In this document: one piece after another, positions 1 through 7,841 of the stretch
Position numbering within the stretch: the first letter of the stretch is position 1
How the letters are laid out: each line of letters starts with the position of its first letter
Assembly: GCA_003486945.1 (NCBI GenBank)
Contig: DNFL01000040.1
Span: 1-19,334, forward strand
Direction: 5' to 3'
DNA length: 19,334 bases
Origin: Hyphomonas sp.
Lineage (GTDB): Bacteria; Pseudomonadota; Alphaproteobacteria; Caulobacterales; Hyphomonadaceae
The notes under the pieces: generated by a model
What the model was told of the DNA's origin: nothing
Databases searched by the model: none
What the model saw: only the letters and a program-made list of their open reading frames with translations
Made by a program: the position numbers and the translations under genes

Positions 1-1
1 C

Positions 2-518
2 AATGCCGGCTTCAACTGGAAAGTCATTGAAGCCAAATGGGACGGGTTCGAAGCGGCCTTTGAAGGCTTCGATCCCGGACGGCTTGCCTTCTTTGGCGAC
101 GAGATGATGAGCCAGCTCGTCGCCGATCCGCGCATCGTGCGAAACGGGCAGAAGATCAAGGCGGCGCTCGAGAACGCGAAGTTCGTTGCGGAGATTGAAG
201 CGAAGGAAGGCGGCTTCGGCCGCTTCCTGGCAAAATGGCCGGGCGAGGATCAGACAGGCCTTCTGGACGTTCTGAACAAGCGCGGCTCACGCCTCGGCGG
301 CGCGACGGGACAATACTTCCTGCGCTTTATAGGCGGACGCGTGGATCGCCTCCAGCCATGTCTGCGCGGCGCTGGTGCGCGAGGGCGTTCTGACGAAGCC
401 GGAAGCCACAAGCAAGCGCGACCTTGCAAGCCTGCAGGCCGCCATCAACGCGTATCACGATGACAGCGGCCTGCCGCGCGCCCAGATCAGCCGGCTGCTC
501 GCACTGAGCATCGGCTGA
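2..518 (+). pseudogene. tag: DNA-3-methyladenine glycosylase I, 5'-truncated by window edge and frameshifted
   Basis: This is the C-terminal part of a base-excision-repair glycosylase that removes 3-methyladenine from alkylated DNA. The reading frame is open from base 2 and begins NAGFNWKVIEAKWDGFEAAF, matching the conserved G-x-x-W-x-x-V-x-x-K-W-x-x-F region of the Tag (Adenine_glyco) family. It continues to RLGGATGQYFLRFIG and is then lost near base 335. Skipping one base there restores the family's C-terminal pattern (DAWIASSHVCAALV, then TSKRDLASLQAAIN, ISRLLALSIG) to a TGA at 516-518. Without correction the frame runs on into unrelated residues to base 463. Either one extra base (the G near 335) is a genuine inactivating mutation or it is an assembly error. 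The stop lies 6 nt from the convergent carotenoid oxygenase stop. The family call is from recalled motifs. Confidence 0.72.
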
Positions 519-524
519 ACGTCC

Positions 525-1964
525 TTATGCGGACGGTACGAAGTTGCCGTGGAAGCCAGGCGGGATGCGCGCCGGAATGTGCACGGTCGCGACGGCTGGT
601 CCGGTGAAGTCCTGTGCGTCCAGGATGACAAATTCGGAACTGTCCGTGTTCGCATCCGTGACATAGCCGATCAGCCAGCCTTCATCCTCGCCGGCGCGTT
701 CATGTTTCGGCACAAACACGAATTCGCCGGGATGCCGGCCGGGGCCAAAATCGCGCACTTCGCGGGCGCGGTTTGCCATATCGTGCTTGAACAGCCGCGT
801 GTCGCTCACGAAGGAAGCGTCATGCTGCGGGGGCAAGGCAACCGCATAGGTGTAGCGGTATCCCTTGCCAGTGCGGCGTTCGTCATAACGCGGAAATTCC
901 TGCGGCGCGGCGTCCATCACTTCGCGCGTTACGCGGCGCGCGGCGGGATCGATGACGAGAGATTCAAACCGCGAAGCTTGCGTGTCGGGGCCGTTCATGC
1001 CGGAGGCAAACATGGTTTCGTAGACGCAGGCATCCATGATCACCTTGCCATCTTCCGTCTCGTAGGCGTTTGACGGGTGGAAGATGTAGCAGGGTTCAAC
1101 CTCGCACCAGATGATGTCAGCCGCTTTGCCCTCGCGTGGGAGCAGGCCGATGCGCGCCTTATGTTTCGGGTTCCAGTGGTAGGGGAAGGAGGCGCCTCCG
1201 ATCAGGGCGCTCATCGAGAAGGTCACTGGCAGGTCCATCACGATCACATAGTTCGGCGTGATCATGCAATCATGGATCATCGGCCCGTTCTCTACCGGGA
1301 TCGGCTCATTGCGCCGGATTCTTCCATCCGTGCCCAGAACAACATGCCAGATATTGCCGGGTGCCATCGCGTTGTAGCAAATCGCGTGCATCTCGCCGGT
1401 TTCCGGATCGAGATGCGGGTGGGCGGAGAAAGCTTCGCCCAGCGTGCCGCCAAACGTGGAATGCTCGCGCGTCTCAAGGTCCGCCGTGATCTCGACCGGA
1501 TGGCCGCCGGCTTCGACGATGGCCCATAGCTTGCCGGCGTGGCCGACAATATTGGTATTGGCGGTGTCGGTGCGCGGATTGCGCTCGCCCGGTGCACGCG
1601 GTTCCCCGAGCGCATCGCTGACTGCGTTCGAGCGGACCCAGCGGTTGCGATACCAGAGTGCGCGCCCGCCTTCGAGCCGGATACCATGCAGCATCGCGTC
1701 GCCGACAAACCAGTGATGTGTCGCCGGGTTCACCTTCTGCAGCGGGTTCGGCCCATTGCGTACATAGAGGCCGTTCAGGCCCGCCGGAATCTCGCCGATG
1801 ACTTTCAAGTCCGTGAAGGTCTGCTCGCTGGAGACCGGCTGGTGGATGCCTTCCAGGAACGGGTTCGGGCTCTTCGCCTTCTTGTGCTCCTTGTTGTAGG
1901 CGCTGATCGCGATCACGCCTTGGGTGACAACGCCGCGGATGGCGGCTTCCACAGGGCTGGTCAT
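525..1964 (-). CDS. Carotenoid oxygenase (RPE65/CCD family dioxygenase)
   Basis: A 479-aa protein of typical family length. These non-haem Fe(II) enzymes cleave double bonds of carotenoids, apocarotenoids or stilbenes oxidatively. All four iron-binding histidines are recognisable: H182 in SAHPHLDPETGE, H231 in MIHDCMIT, H296 in FHPSNAYE, and H472 in the terminal GFHGNFVPSA. The N-terminal GLYVRNGPNP is also family-typical. No signal peptide is seen, so it is probably cytosolic. The reading frame stays open well upstream, but the ATG at 1964-1962 was chosen because it follows AAGGAG by 7 nt and because upstream residues lie inside the divergent regulator gene. The divergent TetR gene 54 bp away is the likely regulator. 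The substrate cannot be told from sequence; lignostilbene-type or apocarotenoid cleavage are both possible. Confidence 0.93.
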   Translation of the reverse strand: MTSPVEAAIRGVVTQGVIAISAYNKEHKKAKSPNPFLEGIHQPVSSEQTFTDLKVIGEIPAGLNGLYVRNGPNPLQKVNPATHHWFVGDAMLHGIRLEGGRALWYRNRWVRSNAVSDALGEPRAPGERNPRTDTANTNIVGHAGKLWAIVEAGGHPVEITADLETREHSTFGGTLGEAFSAHPHLDPETGEMHAICYNAMAPGNIWHVVLGTDGRIRRNEPIPVENGPMIHDCMITPNYVIVMDLPVTFSMSALIGGASFPYHWNPKHKARIGLLPREGKAADIIWCEVEPCYIFHPSNAYETEDGKVIMDACVYETMFASGMNGPDTQASRFESLVIDPAARRVTREVMDAAPQEFPRYDERRTGKGYRYTYAVALPPQHDASFVSDTRLFKHDMANRAREVRDFGPGRHPGEFVFVPKHERAGEDEGWLIGYVTDANTDSSEFVILDAQDFTGPAVATVHIPARIPPGFHGNFVPSA

Positions 1965-2001
1965 GGGGGGGCTCCTTGTCACGGTTGCCTGGGTCGGAAA
2001 T

Positions 2002-2020
2002 ATGTTTACGGTGCTAACAT
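2002..2020. promoter_or_regulatory. Candidate TetR operator palindrome
   Basis: ATGTTTACGGTGCTAACAT is an imperfect 19-bp palindrome with perfect outer arms ATGTT/AACAT (2002-2006 and 2016-2020) and a matching inner C/G pair, centred on 2011. It lies between the divergent carotenoid oxygenase and TetR genes, and its last two bases are the first two bases of the TetR ATG. TetR proteins usually bind 15-20 bp palindromes in such spacers, so this is the best operator candidate for self-repression and for control of the oxygenase. Binding is inferred. Confidence 0.5.
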
Positions 2021-2044
2021 GAGCGAAGATGATAACACTGTCAA
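2016..2044 (-). promoter_or_regulatory. Possible sigma70-type promoter for the carotenoid oxygenase gene
   Basis: On the minus strand a perfect -35 hexamer TTGACA (2044-2039) is followed after 17 nt by CATGTT (2021-2016), a weak -10 match (3 of 6). It lies within the first codons of the divergent TetR gene. The proposed -10 overlaps the palindrome at 2002-2020, so a bound TetR protein would block it. The -10 is poor, so this is tentative. Confidence 0.3.
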
Positions 2045-2600
2045 CATAAAAACCGAGAACCGGCGCTATCATCATGGTGACCTGCGCGCGGCCCTGATCG
2101 AGGCAGGGCTTGAAGAGTTGCAGACCAAGGCGCCCGAGGAGGTCAGCCTGCGGGAAATCGCCCGCAAGGCCGGCGTCTCCGCAACGGCAGTTTATCGCCA
2201 CTTTCCGGACAAGGCGGCCTTGCTGGGCGCGCTGTGCCTGATCGGCGGAGAACAGATGAGCGCCGCCTTTCGCGAGGCGATGTCGGGGGCGTCCAATCCG
2301 AAGGAAGCGTTCGAGGCGATGGGGTGCGCCTATGTCCGCTTCGCGCTCGCGAACCCGTCCCTGTTCCGTATGCTGATGACCCACAAGCTGGAAGAAGGTA
2401 CGCCGTGGAATGCACGGCTTGGCGCGCTCAACAAGGCGCTGTCAGGTATCCTGCCGGAGAATGCGAGCGAGGATCAGCGCTGGGTGCGCCAGCTGCAGGC
2501 CTGGGCGCTGGTGCACGGGCTCGCCATGCTGATGCTGGACGGGCAAGTCCCGGCCGATGAGGCGCTCATCGACCGGGCTGTCCGGGCATACTTCGTCTGA
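2019..2600 (+). CDS. TetR/AcrR family transcriptional regulator
   Basis: A 193-aa repressor-type protein. Residues about 17-70 form the TetR N-terminal DNA-binding domain: YHHGDLRAALIEAGLEEL, then the helix-turn-helix VSLREIARKAGVSATAVYRH with the typical FPDKAALLGAL end. The C-terminal part (YVRFALANPSLFRMLMTHKL, about 91-110) looks like the WHG-type ligand domain of this subgroup. The ATG at 2019 is the first in the frame past the palindrome. There is no clear Shine-Dalgarno sequence just upstream, so the mRNA may be leaderless or weakly translated. It is divergent from the carotenoid oxygenase and is probably its repressor, with an unknown ligand (perhaps an apocarotenoid or aromatic). Its TGA ends 4 nt before the convergent phytase stop. 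Confidence 0.9.
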   Translation: MSEDDNTVNIKTENRRYHHGDLRAALIEAGLEELQTKAPEEVSLREIARKAGVSATAVYRHFPDKAALLGALCLIGGEQMSAAFREAMSGASNPKEAFEAMGCAYVRFALANPSLFRMLMTHKLEEGTPWNARLGALNKALSGILPENASEDQRWVRQLQAWALVHGLAMLMLDGQVPADEALIDRAVRAYFV

Positions 2601-2604
2601 CGAT

Positions 2605-3657
2605 TTATTCCGCTTCGTACTGAGGCAGGTTCAGTGCTGCTTCGATTTCGGCCCAGCTCGCCACTTTGAAGTTCTGGTCGACGCCGGATTGCGGGTTGCC
2701 ATCATCCTGCACGATCACGATGCCGCGCGGCCAGCCGGGCAGGGCGCCGGAAAAGATATCGAGGCCGTCCGTGTGCGTCACTTCGTCGATGCCGAGTTCC
2801 GGATTTGCGACGATAGAGAAACTGCCCCGGTGCGCGTGCGGCGCCTGGCGGTCGTAGACGATGAAGCGGTTGGCTGACTGCGCAGAGGCGACCAGCCAGC
2901 CCTTGCCTTCCTTGCCGCGCCACAGCGTGACGCCTTCGACATCTGCCACAAGACCCGTGGCGCTACCGATCTCGTCAATCAGAACAGCGGCCGGTGCTTC
3001 ATCATGATAGGCAAATTTCCAAAGCCCGCGATTCTCCTCGCCGACGAAGAGCAGGCCCTGCGTCTCGTCGAAGACGCAGCCTTCGATCTGGGTGCCGAGC
3101 TTCATCGTCTTGACCAACTGTCCGGCAAATTCGAGCGGGCTGGCAGAAACCGCCCAGATCTCGACTGTACCGTCCTTGTAGGTAACGCCGGCATAGTCGT
3201 GATTCCCTTCTCGGGCGGAGCAAATGCCGTAGGGTTCGGTGCGGTTCGTCGGAATGTCGCCGCGGTGCGACACTTCGCCTGTCGCCCGGTCGATCAGAAA
3301 GATCGAAATCGCGTGAACCTGATCATTGCTGGCAACGGCAACATCATAGGGACGATCCGCAGACTGACGAAGGTCGACATTGTTGATCAGGCCGATGGGA
3401 AGGCGCTGCACTTCCTTGCCGTTGAGATTATACACAACCAGCCCTTCGCGCTTGTTCGTGCCAAGGATCAGCGACTTCGAAGCATCGTCTGGATGAAGCC
3501 AGAGCGCCGGGTCATCTGCCGCATCGCCGCGGGCGCCGGCGGGGTCGGTTTCCATGGCTGCCGGGATAAGCCGCTGGTCTGCCAGCACGGGCGGAGCCGA
3601 CGCACAGGCGCTGACTAGCAGGGCAGAGATTGAAGCGAGAACAGTGTGCGAGCGCAT
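2605..3657 (-). CDS. Beta-propeller phytase (3-phytase), lipoprotein
   Basis: A 350-aa protein of the BPP phytase family, calcium-dependent enzymes that release phosphate from myo-inositol hexakisphosphate. The N-terminus is a lipoprotein signal with lipobox V15-S16-A17-C18, so it should be membrane-anchored outside the cytoplasm, probably in the outer membrane. Family signatures are DDPALWLHP, NNVDLRQS, QIEGCVFDETQGLLFVGEE, GLWKF, DVEGVTLW, a GKGWLVASAQ blade, and THTDGLDIF near the C-terminus; several of the acidic residues are calcium or phosphate ligands in characterised members. The ATG at 3657-3655 is preceded by AGAAGG about 11 nt upstream. It is divergent from a TonB receptor across a spacer with Pho-box-like repeats, an association known for environmental BPP phytases. 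It is convergent with the TetR gene with no room for a terminator. Confidence 0.92.
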   Translation of the reverse strand: MRSHTVLASISALLVSACASAPPVLADQRLIPAAMETDPAGARGDAADDPALWLHPDDASKSLILGTNKREGLVVYNLNGKEVQRLPIGLINNVDLRQSADRPYDVAVASNDQVHAISIFLIDRATGEVSHRGDIPTNRTEPYGICSAREGNHDYAGVTYKDGTVEIWAVSASPLEFAGQLVKTMKLGTQIEGCVFDETQGLLFVGEENRGLWKFAYHDEAPAAVLIDEIGSATGLVADVEGVTLWRGKEGKGWLVASAQSANRFIVYDRQAPHAHRGSFSIVANPELGIDEVTHTDGLDIFSGALPGWPRGIVIVQDDGNPQSGVDQNFKVASWAEIEAALNLPQYEAE

Positions 3658-3739
3658 GGGGAGCAGTGCCTTCTTGATTGGAGTTTTCTGGTTTGGAAAA
3701 CGATAGAGTTGTTCGGAGGATTCGATAACCTGACTAGGG

Positions 3740-3757
3740 ATGTCAGCGGCCTGTCAG
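3740..3757 (+). promoter_or_regulatory. Candidate Pho box (PhoB site), plus orientation
   Basis: ATGTCAG-CGGC-CTGTCAG contains two 7-bp repeats ((A/C)TGTCAG) with a 4-bp spacer, giving the 11-bp period of the classical Pho box (CTGTCAT-N4-CTGTCAT). It points toward the TonB receptor gene but lies about 220 bp from that start. Phosphate regulation of a phytase locus is expected, and PhoB binding here is inferred. Confidence 0.42.
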
Positions 3758-3784
3758 ATTGCTGGCGGTTCGTACCTTCGGGAT

Positions 3785-3802
3785 GTGACAGCAACGAGAC
3801 AA
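3785..3802 (-). promoter_or_regulatory. Candidate Pho box (PhoB site), minus orientation
   Basis: Read on the minus strand: TTGTCTC-GTTG-CTGTCAC, two degenerate 7-bp repeats with 4-bp spacing. It is oriented toward the phytase gene, about 128 bp from its ATG. It is a weaker match than the plus-strand box 27 bp away, but the opposite orientation toward the other divergent gene supports it. No convincing -10 element follows at the usual distance. Confidence 0.33.
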
Positions 3803-3976
3803 TCGGCTCATTTTTCTGGATGTCCTCGGCTATGCTTGTCGCCGTCCTGCCGCCCTCCTGAATTGTCAAGAAACGCTGACGGAACTGCAACAAAACTGTC
3901 TTGAGACACATCTAATGACCCGATGCGGGCTGGCGCGGGTGCCGGCTCAGAGCACCAATTTTTTCGGGGTCAGACC

Positions 3977-6751
3977 ATGTCCATTCGCAGTTCTGTTTCG
4001 TTGCTGACACTCACGGGTGTGTTGGCAGGGGGTGTAGTTGCGCTTCCTGCCCAAGCGCAGGAAATCCTTTCCGGCCGCGTTGTCGATAGCAACGGCTCGC
4101 CGCTGCCCGGCGCGAAAGTCGAGATCCGCGCCGCTGGCCTCAGCACGTCGACCGACCGCGAAGGCAGCTTCATCTTCCAGTCGGTTCCGGCTGGTGACCT
4201 CGCGGTGCAAGTCGACTACCTCGGATTTCCGGGCGCTGAGCGAACCGTCGCTGTCGTTGCCGGCACGCCTTCCGTCATTGTCGTCACGCTGGGCGAAGAC
4301 GCGCTGGCGCTTGAGCGCGTTGTTGTGCAGGGCGCCATCCTTGATGGTCAGGCGCGCGCGCTGAACCAGCAACGTACTGCTGCAAACACCACCTCTGTGG
4401 TTTCCTCCGACGCGATTGGCCGCTTCCCGGACTATAACGTCGCCGAAGCGCTCCAGCGCGTTCCGGGTTTCGCCATTTCTCGTGACCAGGGCGAAGGCCG
4501 CACGATCAACCTTCGAGGTGCGCCTTCAGACTTCACCGCCATCACGGTGGACGGTGTCGCCGTGGCTTCGCCGAATGCCACCACTCGGGCCGTTGATCTC
4601 GATACCGTTCCGTCAGACATCGTGAGCGCCATCGAAGTGTCCAAGACGCTGCTGCCAAACCAGGACGCCGACTCCATTGCCGGTTCCGTGAACCTCGTGA
4701 CCCGCTCTGCCTTCGACCGCAGGGGTCCGCAAGCGGCACTGGATCTGGGCATCAGCCAGAATGAGATCGACAACAAAGCTGACTACAAAGGGTCCCTTCG
4801 GGTCTCAAACACTTTTGGTCCCGACGAGCAGTTCGGATTTCTGGCATCAGCCAGCTATTCCGTTGCTGACCGCGCGCTCGACAACATCGAGAGTGCCTGG
4901 GTGCGCCGGAATGATGGCAGCTTTGCTGTCGAGCAGATTCTCTTCAAGGACTATGATACGAAGCGCACGCGCGAATCATATACCGGCGCGTTTGATTTCC
5001 GTCCGGATGACTTATCCAAATACTACGTCCGTGGAACCTATTCGAAGTTTGAAGACGACGAATACCGCAACCAGTTGCTCCTCCAGCTCAGCGAAGGCAC
5101 GCTTCAGCCCGGCAATACCGATCTGACCGGCACTTGGGTGAACCCGCGCATTGAGAAAGAGCTGCGTCACCGCACGCTCGTGAACGAGATCAGGACAGTT
5201 GCGCTGGGCGGTGAGAATATCTTCAGCGCACTGACGATGGATTATCAGCTCAGTTTCAACACGTCCGAATCGTCCTATCCGCAGCGCGACCAGCTCCTAT
5301 TCCGCTCCTCGTTGCGCCCGGCGATCAGTTATGATTATACGGATGCCAACAATCCTGTAATCTCACTCTTCAGCACCAACCAGCACCTGAATTCCAGCTC
5401 CTTTGCTTTCCGCCAGCTGGATGCGCGCGCAGAGGATCAGAAGACAGACGAGTGGTCGGCCCGGGTTAACTTCATGATGCCATCAGTCCTGTTTGGGAAC
5501 GCTGCTGAATATCGGTTCGGCGCTGCTTACCGTGACAGAGAGGTCAGCCGTGACGAGAATCGCTGGCGTTCGCGTGCTGCTGGTCTGGCGCCAACACAGA
5601 CGTTCCCCCAGCTCCTGACAATCGAACCTTCGACCAATTTTGGCTACAATCTTGGGTTCAAGCTCGATCCCAGACTTGTAGACGCTTACCTCGCGAGCAT
5701 CCGGGCTACACTGCAGTCTGATCCCAACCGCCGTGTGTCTCAATCTATTGAGGGCGATTTTTCGGCCGAAGAATCGATCAGCGCGGCCTATGGCATGGCG
5801 GACTTTACGGTTGGAAATACAGAAGTCATTGCGGGTCTGCGGGTTGAGCAGACCGACTTCAGCTCTACCGCCTATCGTGTGAGCACGGATACTGGGGCAA
5901 GTACGCCGCTCGAGAATTCGAACGACTACACGACCGTCTTCCCGAATCTTACCCTGCGCCACGAGTTCGGTGGCAATCTCGTCGGCCGCTTTGCTCTAAC
6001 CCGGGGTCTTAATCGGCCGTCCTATCCTGATGTCGTGGCCCGAGTTTCGGCCGGCGACACGCCGCCGCTGACAGTCAGCCGTGGTAACCCGGATCTCAAG
6101 CCGACCATTTCGAACAATCTCGACGCCGGCCTAGAATACTACATGCCGAACCTCGGCATCATTGCCGTGAACGGCTTCTACAAACAGCTGGAAGACTTCG
6201 CTTACACCAACCGGATCACCGGCGCCGTGTTCGAAGGTTCGCCGGCAACCATCATCGAAGTGCGCAACTCTGACGAAGGCTACATCGCCGGCGTCGAGTT
6301 CAACTGGGCGCAGAACTTCAAGTTCCAGGGCGTGCCGGGCTCGTTCGGTATCATGGCCAATGTCACGCTCGCCGATTCCGAAGTGAAACTGGGTTCGGCA
6401 GCGACCAGCGGTCGCTCGAAGGCCCCGCTGGAAGGCCAGTCGGACTACGTCGGCAACCTAGCCGTCTTCTGGGAAAACGAGCGCTCAAGCATCCGTTTGT
6501 CCTACAATGATCGCGGCGACTATGTGGATGCGCTCAATCTGGAAGATGCTGCCCTCGATCTCTACTGGCAGGGCCGCGACCAGCTTGACCTTTCAGCGTC
6601 CTACGAGTTCAGCCCGCGCTTCGAAATGTACCTCGAAGCGAAAAATCTGACCGATACCGAAGGCCTGCGTTATTTCGGCTCCACCAACCGAGTGTATGAG
6701 CGCGAGCGTTTCGGCCGCACCACCTTCCTCGGTGCGCGCTTCAAGTACTAG
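3977..6751 (+). CDS. TonB-dependent receptor with N-terminal carboxypeptidase-regulatory-like domain
   Basis: A 924-aa outer-membrane receptor. Residues 1-27 are a Sec signal peptide (MSIRSSVSLL... PAQA, likely cut after A27). Residues about 29-105 (ILSGRVVDSNGSPLPGAKVEI to a LGFPGAERTV strand) are a CarboxypepD_reg-type fold as in SusC-like and Xanthomonas/Caulobacter receptors. The plug domain follows (DAIGRFPDYNVAEALQRVPG, then TINLRGAPSDFTAITVDGV, IEVSKTLLPNQDADSIAGSV), then a long beta-barrel ending in the aromatic GARFKY. The pattern fits the TonB-Xanth-Caul subfamily. The frame is open from 3923, but ATG 3977 was chosen because the signal peptide begins there; only a weak GGGGT lies upstream. 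Energised uptake through TonB/ExbBD is family knowledge. Phytate, inositol phosphate or a metal-phytate complex is the substrate suggested by the phytase neighbour, which is inference. Confidence 0.93.
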   Translation: MSIRSSVSLLTLTGVLAGGVVALPAQAQEILSGRVVDSNGSPLPGAKVEIRAAGLSTSTDREGSFIFQSVPAGDLAVQVDYLGFPGAERTVAVVAGTPSVIVVTLGEDALALERVVVQGAILDGQARALNQQRTAANTTSVVSSDAIGRFPDYNVAEALQRVPGFAISRDQGEGRTINLRGAPSDFTAITVDGVAVASPNATTRAVDLDTVPSDIVSAIEVSKTLLPNQDADSIAGSVNLVTRSAFDRRGPQAALDLGISQNEIDNKADYKGSLRVSNTFGPDEQFGFLASASYSVADRALDNIESAWVRRNDGSFAVEQILFKDYDTKRTRESYTGAFDFRPDDLSKYYVRGTYSKFEDDEYRNQLLLQLSEGTLQPGNTDLTGTWVNPRIEKELRHRTLVNEIRTVALGGENIFSALTMDYQLSFNTSESSYPQRDQLLFRSSLRPAISYDYTDANNPVISLFSTNQHLNSSSFAFRQLDARAEDQKTDEWSARVNFMMPSVLFGNAAEYRFGAAYRDREVSRDENRWRSRAAGLAPTQTFPQLLTIEPSTNFGYNLGFKLDPRLVDAYLASIRATLQSDPNRRVSQSIEGDFSAEESISAAYGMADFTVGNTEVIAGLRVEQTDFSSTAYRVSTDTGASTPLENSNDYTTVFPNLTLRHEFGGNLVGRFALTRGLNRPSYPDVVARVSAGDTPPLTVSRGNPDLKPTISNNLDAGLEYYMPNLGIIAVNGFYKQLEDFAYTNRITGAVFEGSPATIIEVRNSDEGYIAGVEFNWAQNFKFQGVPGSFGIMANVTLADSEVKLGSAATSGRSKAPLEGQSDYVGNLAVFWENERSSIRLSYNDRGDYVDALNLEDAALDLYWQGRDQLDLSASYEFSPRFEMYLEAKNLTDTEGLRYFGSTNRVYERERFGRTTFLGARFKY

Positions 6752-6772
6752 GTCTCAGGCTGACCCAGCAGT

Positions 6773-6801
6773 GAAGCGGCCAGGGCTGCCCTGGCCGCTT
6801 C
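6773..6801. terminator. Strong 13-bp perfect hairpin between convergent genes
   Basis: GAAGCGGCCAGGG and CCCTGGCCGCTTC form a perfect 13-bp stem with a 3-nt CTG loop. It lies 22 nt after the TonB receptor stop and 35 nt from the stop of the convergent CHAD gene, so it can fold in either transcript. There is no T-tract on either side, so it is either a bidirectional terminator of the U-less kind or a 3'-end-protecting stem. Confidence 0.65.
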
Positions 6802-6836
6802 AATCATGTCTGGAGCCAAGGCGCCAAGCAGCGGAC

Positions 6837-7700
6837 CTATGTCTTCCACCAGCTTCCGATCCGGCTCGCATATTCTGATGGCGATTCGGCCGTCAGCAGA
6901 CGGACGGTCCGGAAGGCGCGTTTCAGGGCGCGGCGGCGGGCTTTCCCGATGATATCTCTCACGACTTTCAATTCCGGTTTCGGGAGGCGGTCCGCGGGCA
7001 GGGCACCTATCGCGTCACCCAGCAAGCCTAGATCGCGCCATGTACCCAGATCATCGCACAACCGTTCGCCGGCGGCGCCGTAGCCGTCCATTACATCCGG
7101 AAATACATCGCGTAGCAGCAGCGTATGGTACCAGTGATCCTTCGCCCGTTTGCGCAGGTCATGCACCGGGTCTTCGTCATCGGCATGTGCCGCAGCGTCT
7201 GCAGCACGGCGCAGGCGCCGGTAACTCTTGCGCAGTCCGGGCTCCAGCGCGGACCATCCCTTGCGGGATACATCCCAGCCCAGCGCCCGGCTTTCAGCCT
7301 CCAGCATCTCTTCGCCAAAGGCCTTCAACAGTTTTGTCGATCCGCGCGGCGCAGCGACCCGGGCCGGCGCGATCAGCGGTGAAAGGCGGCCCTCCAGATC
7401 ATCCGGAAGGTCCAGCGAAGTAAACGTCTCTGCCAGCGCGCCGCGGTCTCGCAGTGCGGACAAGCGGCGTGCGGCATCGCGCAGGGCGTCGATCTCGGCC
7501 CTGGCTTCGGGCATGGAAGGTCCCACCAGACGCAGCAACGCCCGTAGCCGCTTGGTCGCCTTGCGGCCCTCATGCACCTTGCGCGCGGCGGAAAGATGCG
7601 TGTCCGCCAGCATCGCACTGATCAGCTCGAATTCCCGCGCCGCTATGCGCCGGACACCGTCCGTGATGGTCCGGTCGCTGGACTTGAACCTATAGGCCAT
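6837..7700 (-). CDS. CHAD domain-containing protein
   Basis: A 287-aa, alpha-helical, Arg/Lys- and His-rich protein. CHAD domains bind inorganic polyphosphate through conserved basic residues. Two copies of the characteristic helix pattern are visible: VHEGRKATKRLRALLRL in the first half and VHDLRKRAKDHWYHTLLL in the second. No CYTH triphosphatase domain is fused, so this is a stand-alone CHAD protein, probably cytosolic and possibly associated with polyphosphate or PHA granules. The ATG at 7700-7698 was chosen (MAYRFKSSDRT is a typical CHAD opening); the frame can extend upstream only to a TTG at 7754. GGGGAGG lies rather far upstream (about 13 nt). It ends 35 nt from a strong hairpin shared with the convergent receptor gene. 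Confidence 0.88.
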   Translation of the reverse strand: MAYRFKSSDRTITDGVRRIAAREFELISAMLADTHLSAARKVHEGRKATKRLRALLRLVGPSMPEARAEIDALRDAARRLSALRDRGALAETFTSLDLPDDLEGRLSPLIAPARVAAPRGSTKLLKAFGEEMLEAESRALGWDVSRKGWSALEPGLRKSYRRLRRAADAAAHADDEDPVHDLRKRAKDHWYHTLLLRDVFPDVMDGYGAAGERLCDDLGTWRDLGLLGDAIGALPADRLPKPELKVVRDIIGKARRRALKRAFRTVRLLTAESPSEYASRIGSWWKT

Positions 7701-7841
7701 CGGTGCCGCTTTGCCTCCCCGGCCCAGATTGCACAGGCAGAAATCCCGCGCCAATCCTCTCGCGTCCCCCGCGACTACAGGAATCTGGAACCCTGATGGG
7801 GGCTATCCGGGGCGGGCCGAATCCGCCGATACTCGATCTCG

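Larger units (their letters stand above)
3658..3976. other. 319-bp divergent regulatory spacer between phytase and TonB receptor genes
   Basis: This is the longest gene-free stretch in the window and must hold the promoters of both divergent genes. It is less GC-rich than its flanks and has several TGTCA-type elements, of which two form 11-bp-period direct repeats resembling Pho boxes (listed separately). A 98-aa frame on the minus strand and a 71-aa frame on the plus strand show no family features and no ribosome-binding sites, and are not called. No terminator is seen. Confidence 0.6.

Noticed and set aside
520..535. Small inverted repeat CGTCC/GGACG between the glycosylase and oxygenase stops
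   Set aside because: The stem is only 5 bp with no T-tract and is partly within the oxygenase coding sequence; too weak to call a terminator.
525..2384. Extending the carotenoid oxygenase N-terminus to base 2384 (619 aa)
   Set aside because: The extra 140 residues lie antisense within the TetR gene and have no family similarity. The ATG at 1964 has a good ribosome-binding site and gives the normal length.
3615..3911. A 98-aa minus-strand frame across the phytase/TonB spacer
   Set aside because: It has no ribosome-binding site or domain and overlaps the phytase signal sequence out of frame; the region is better explained as regulatory.
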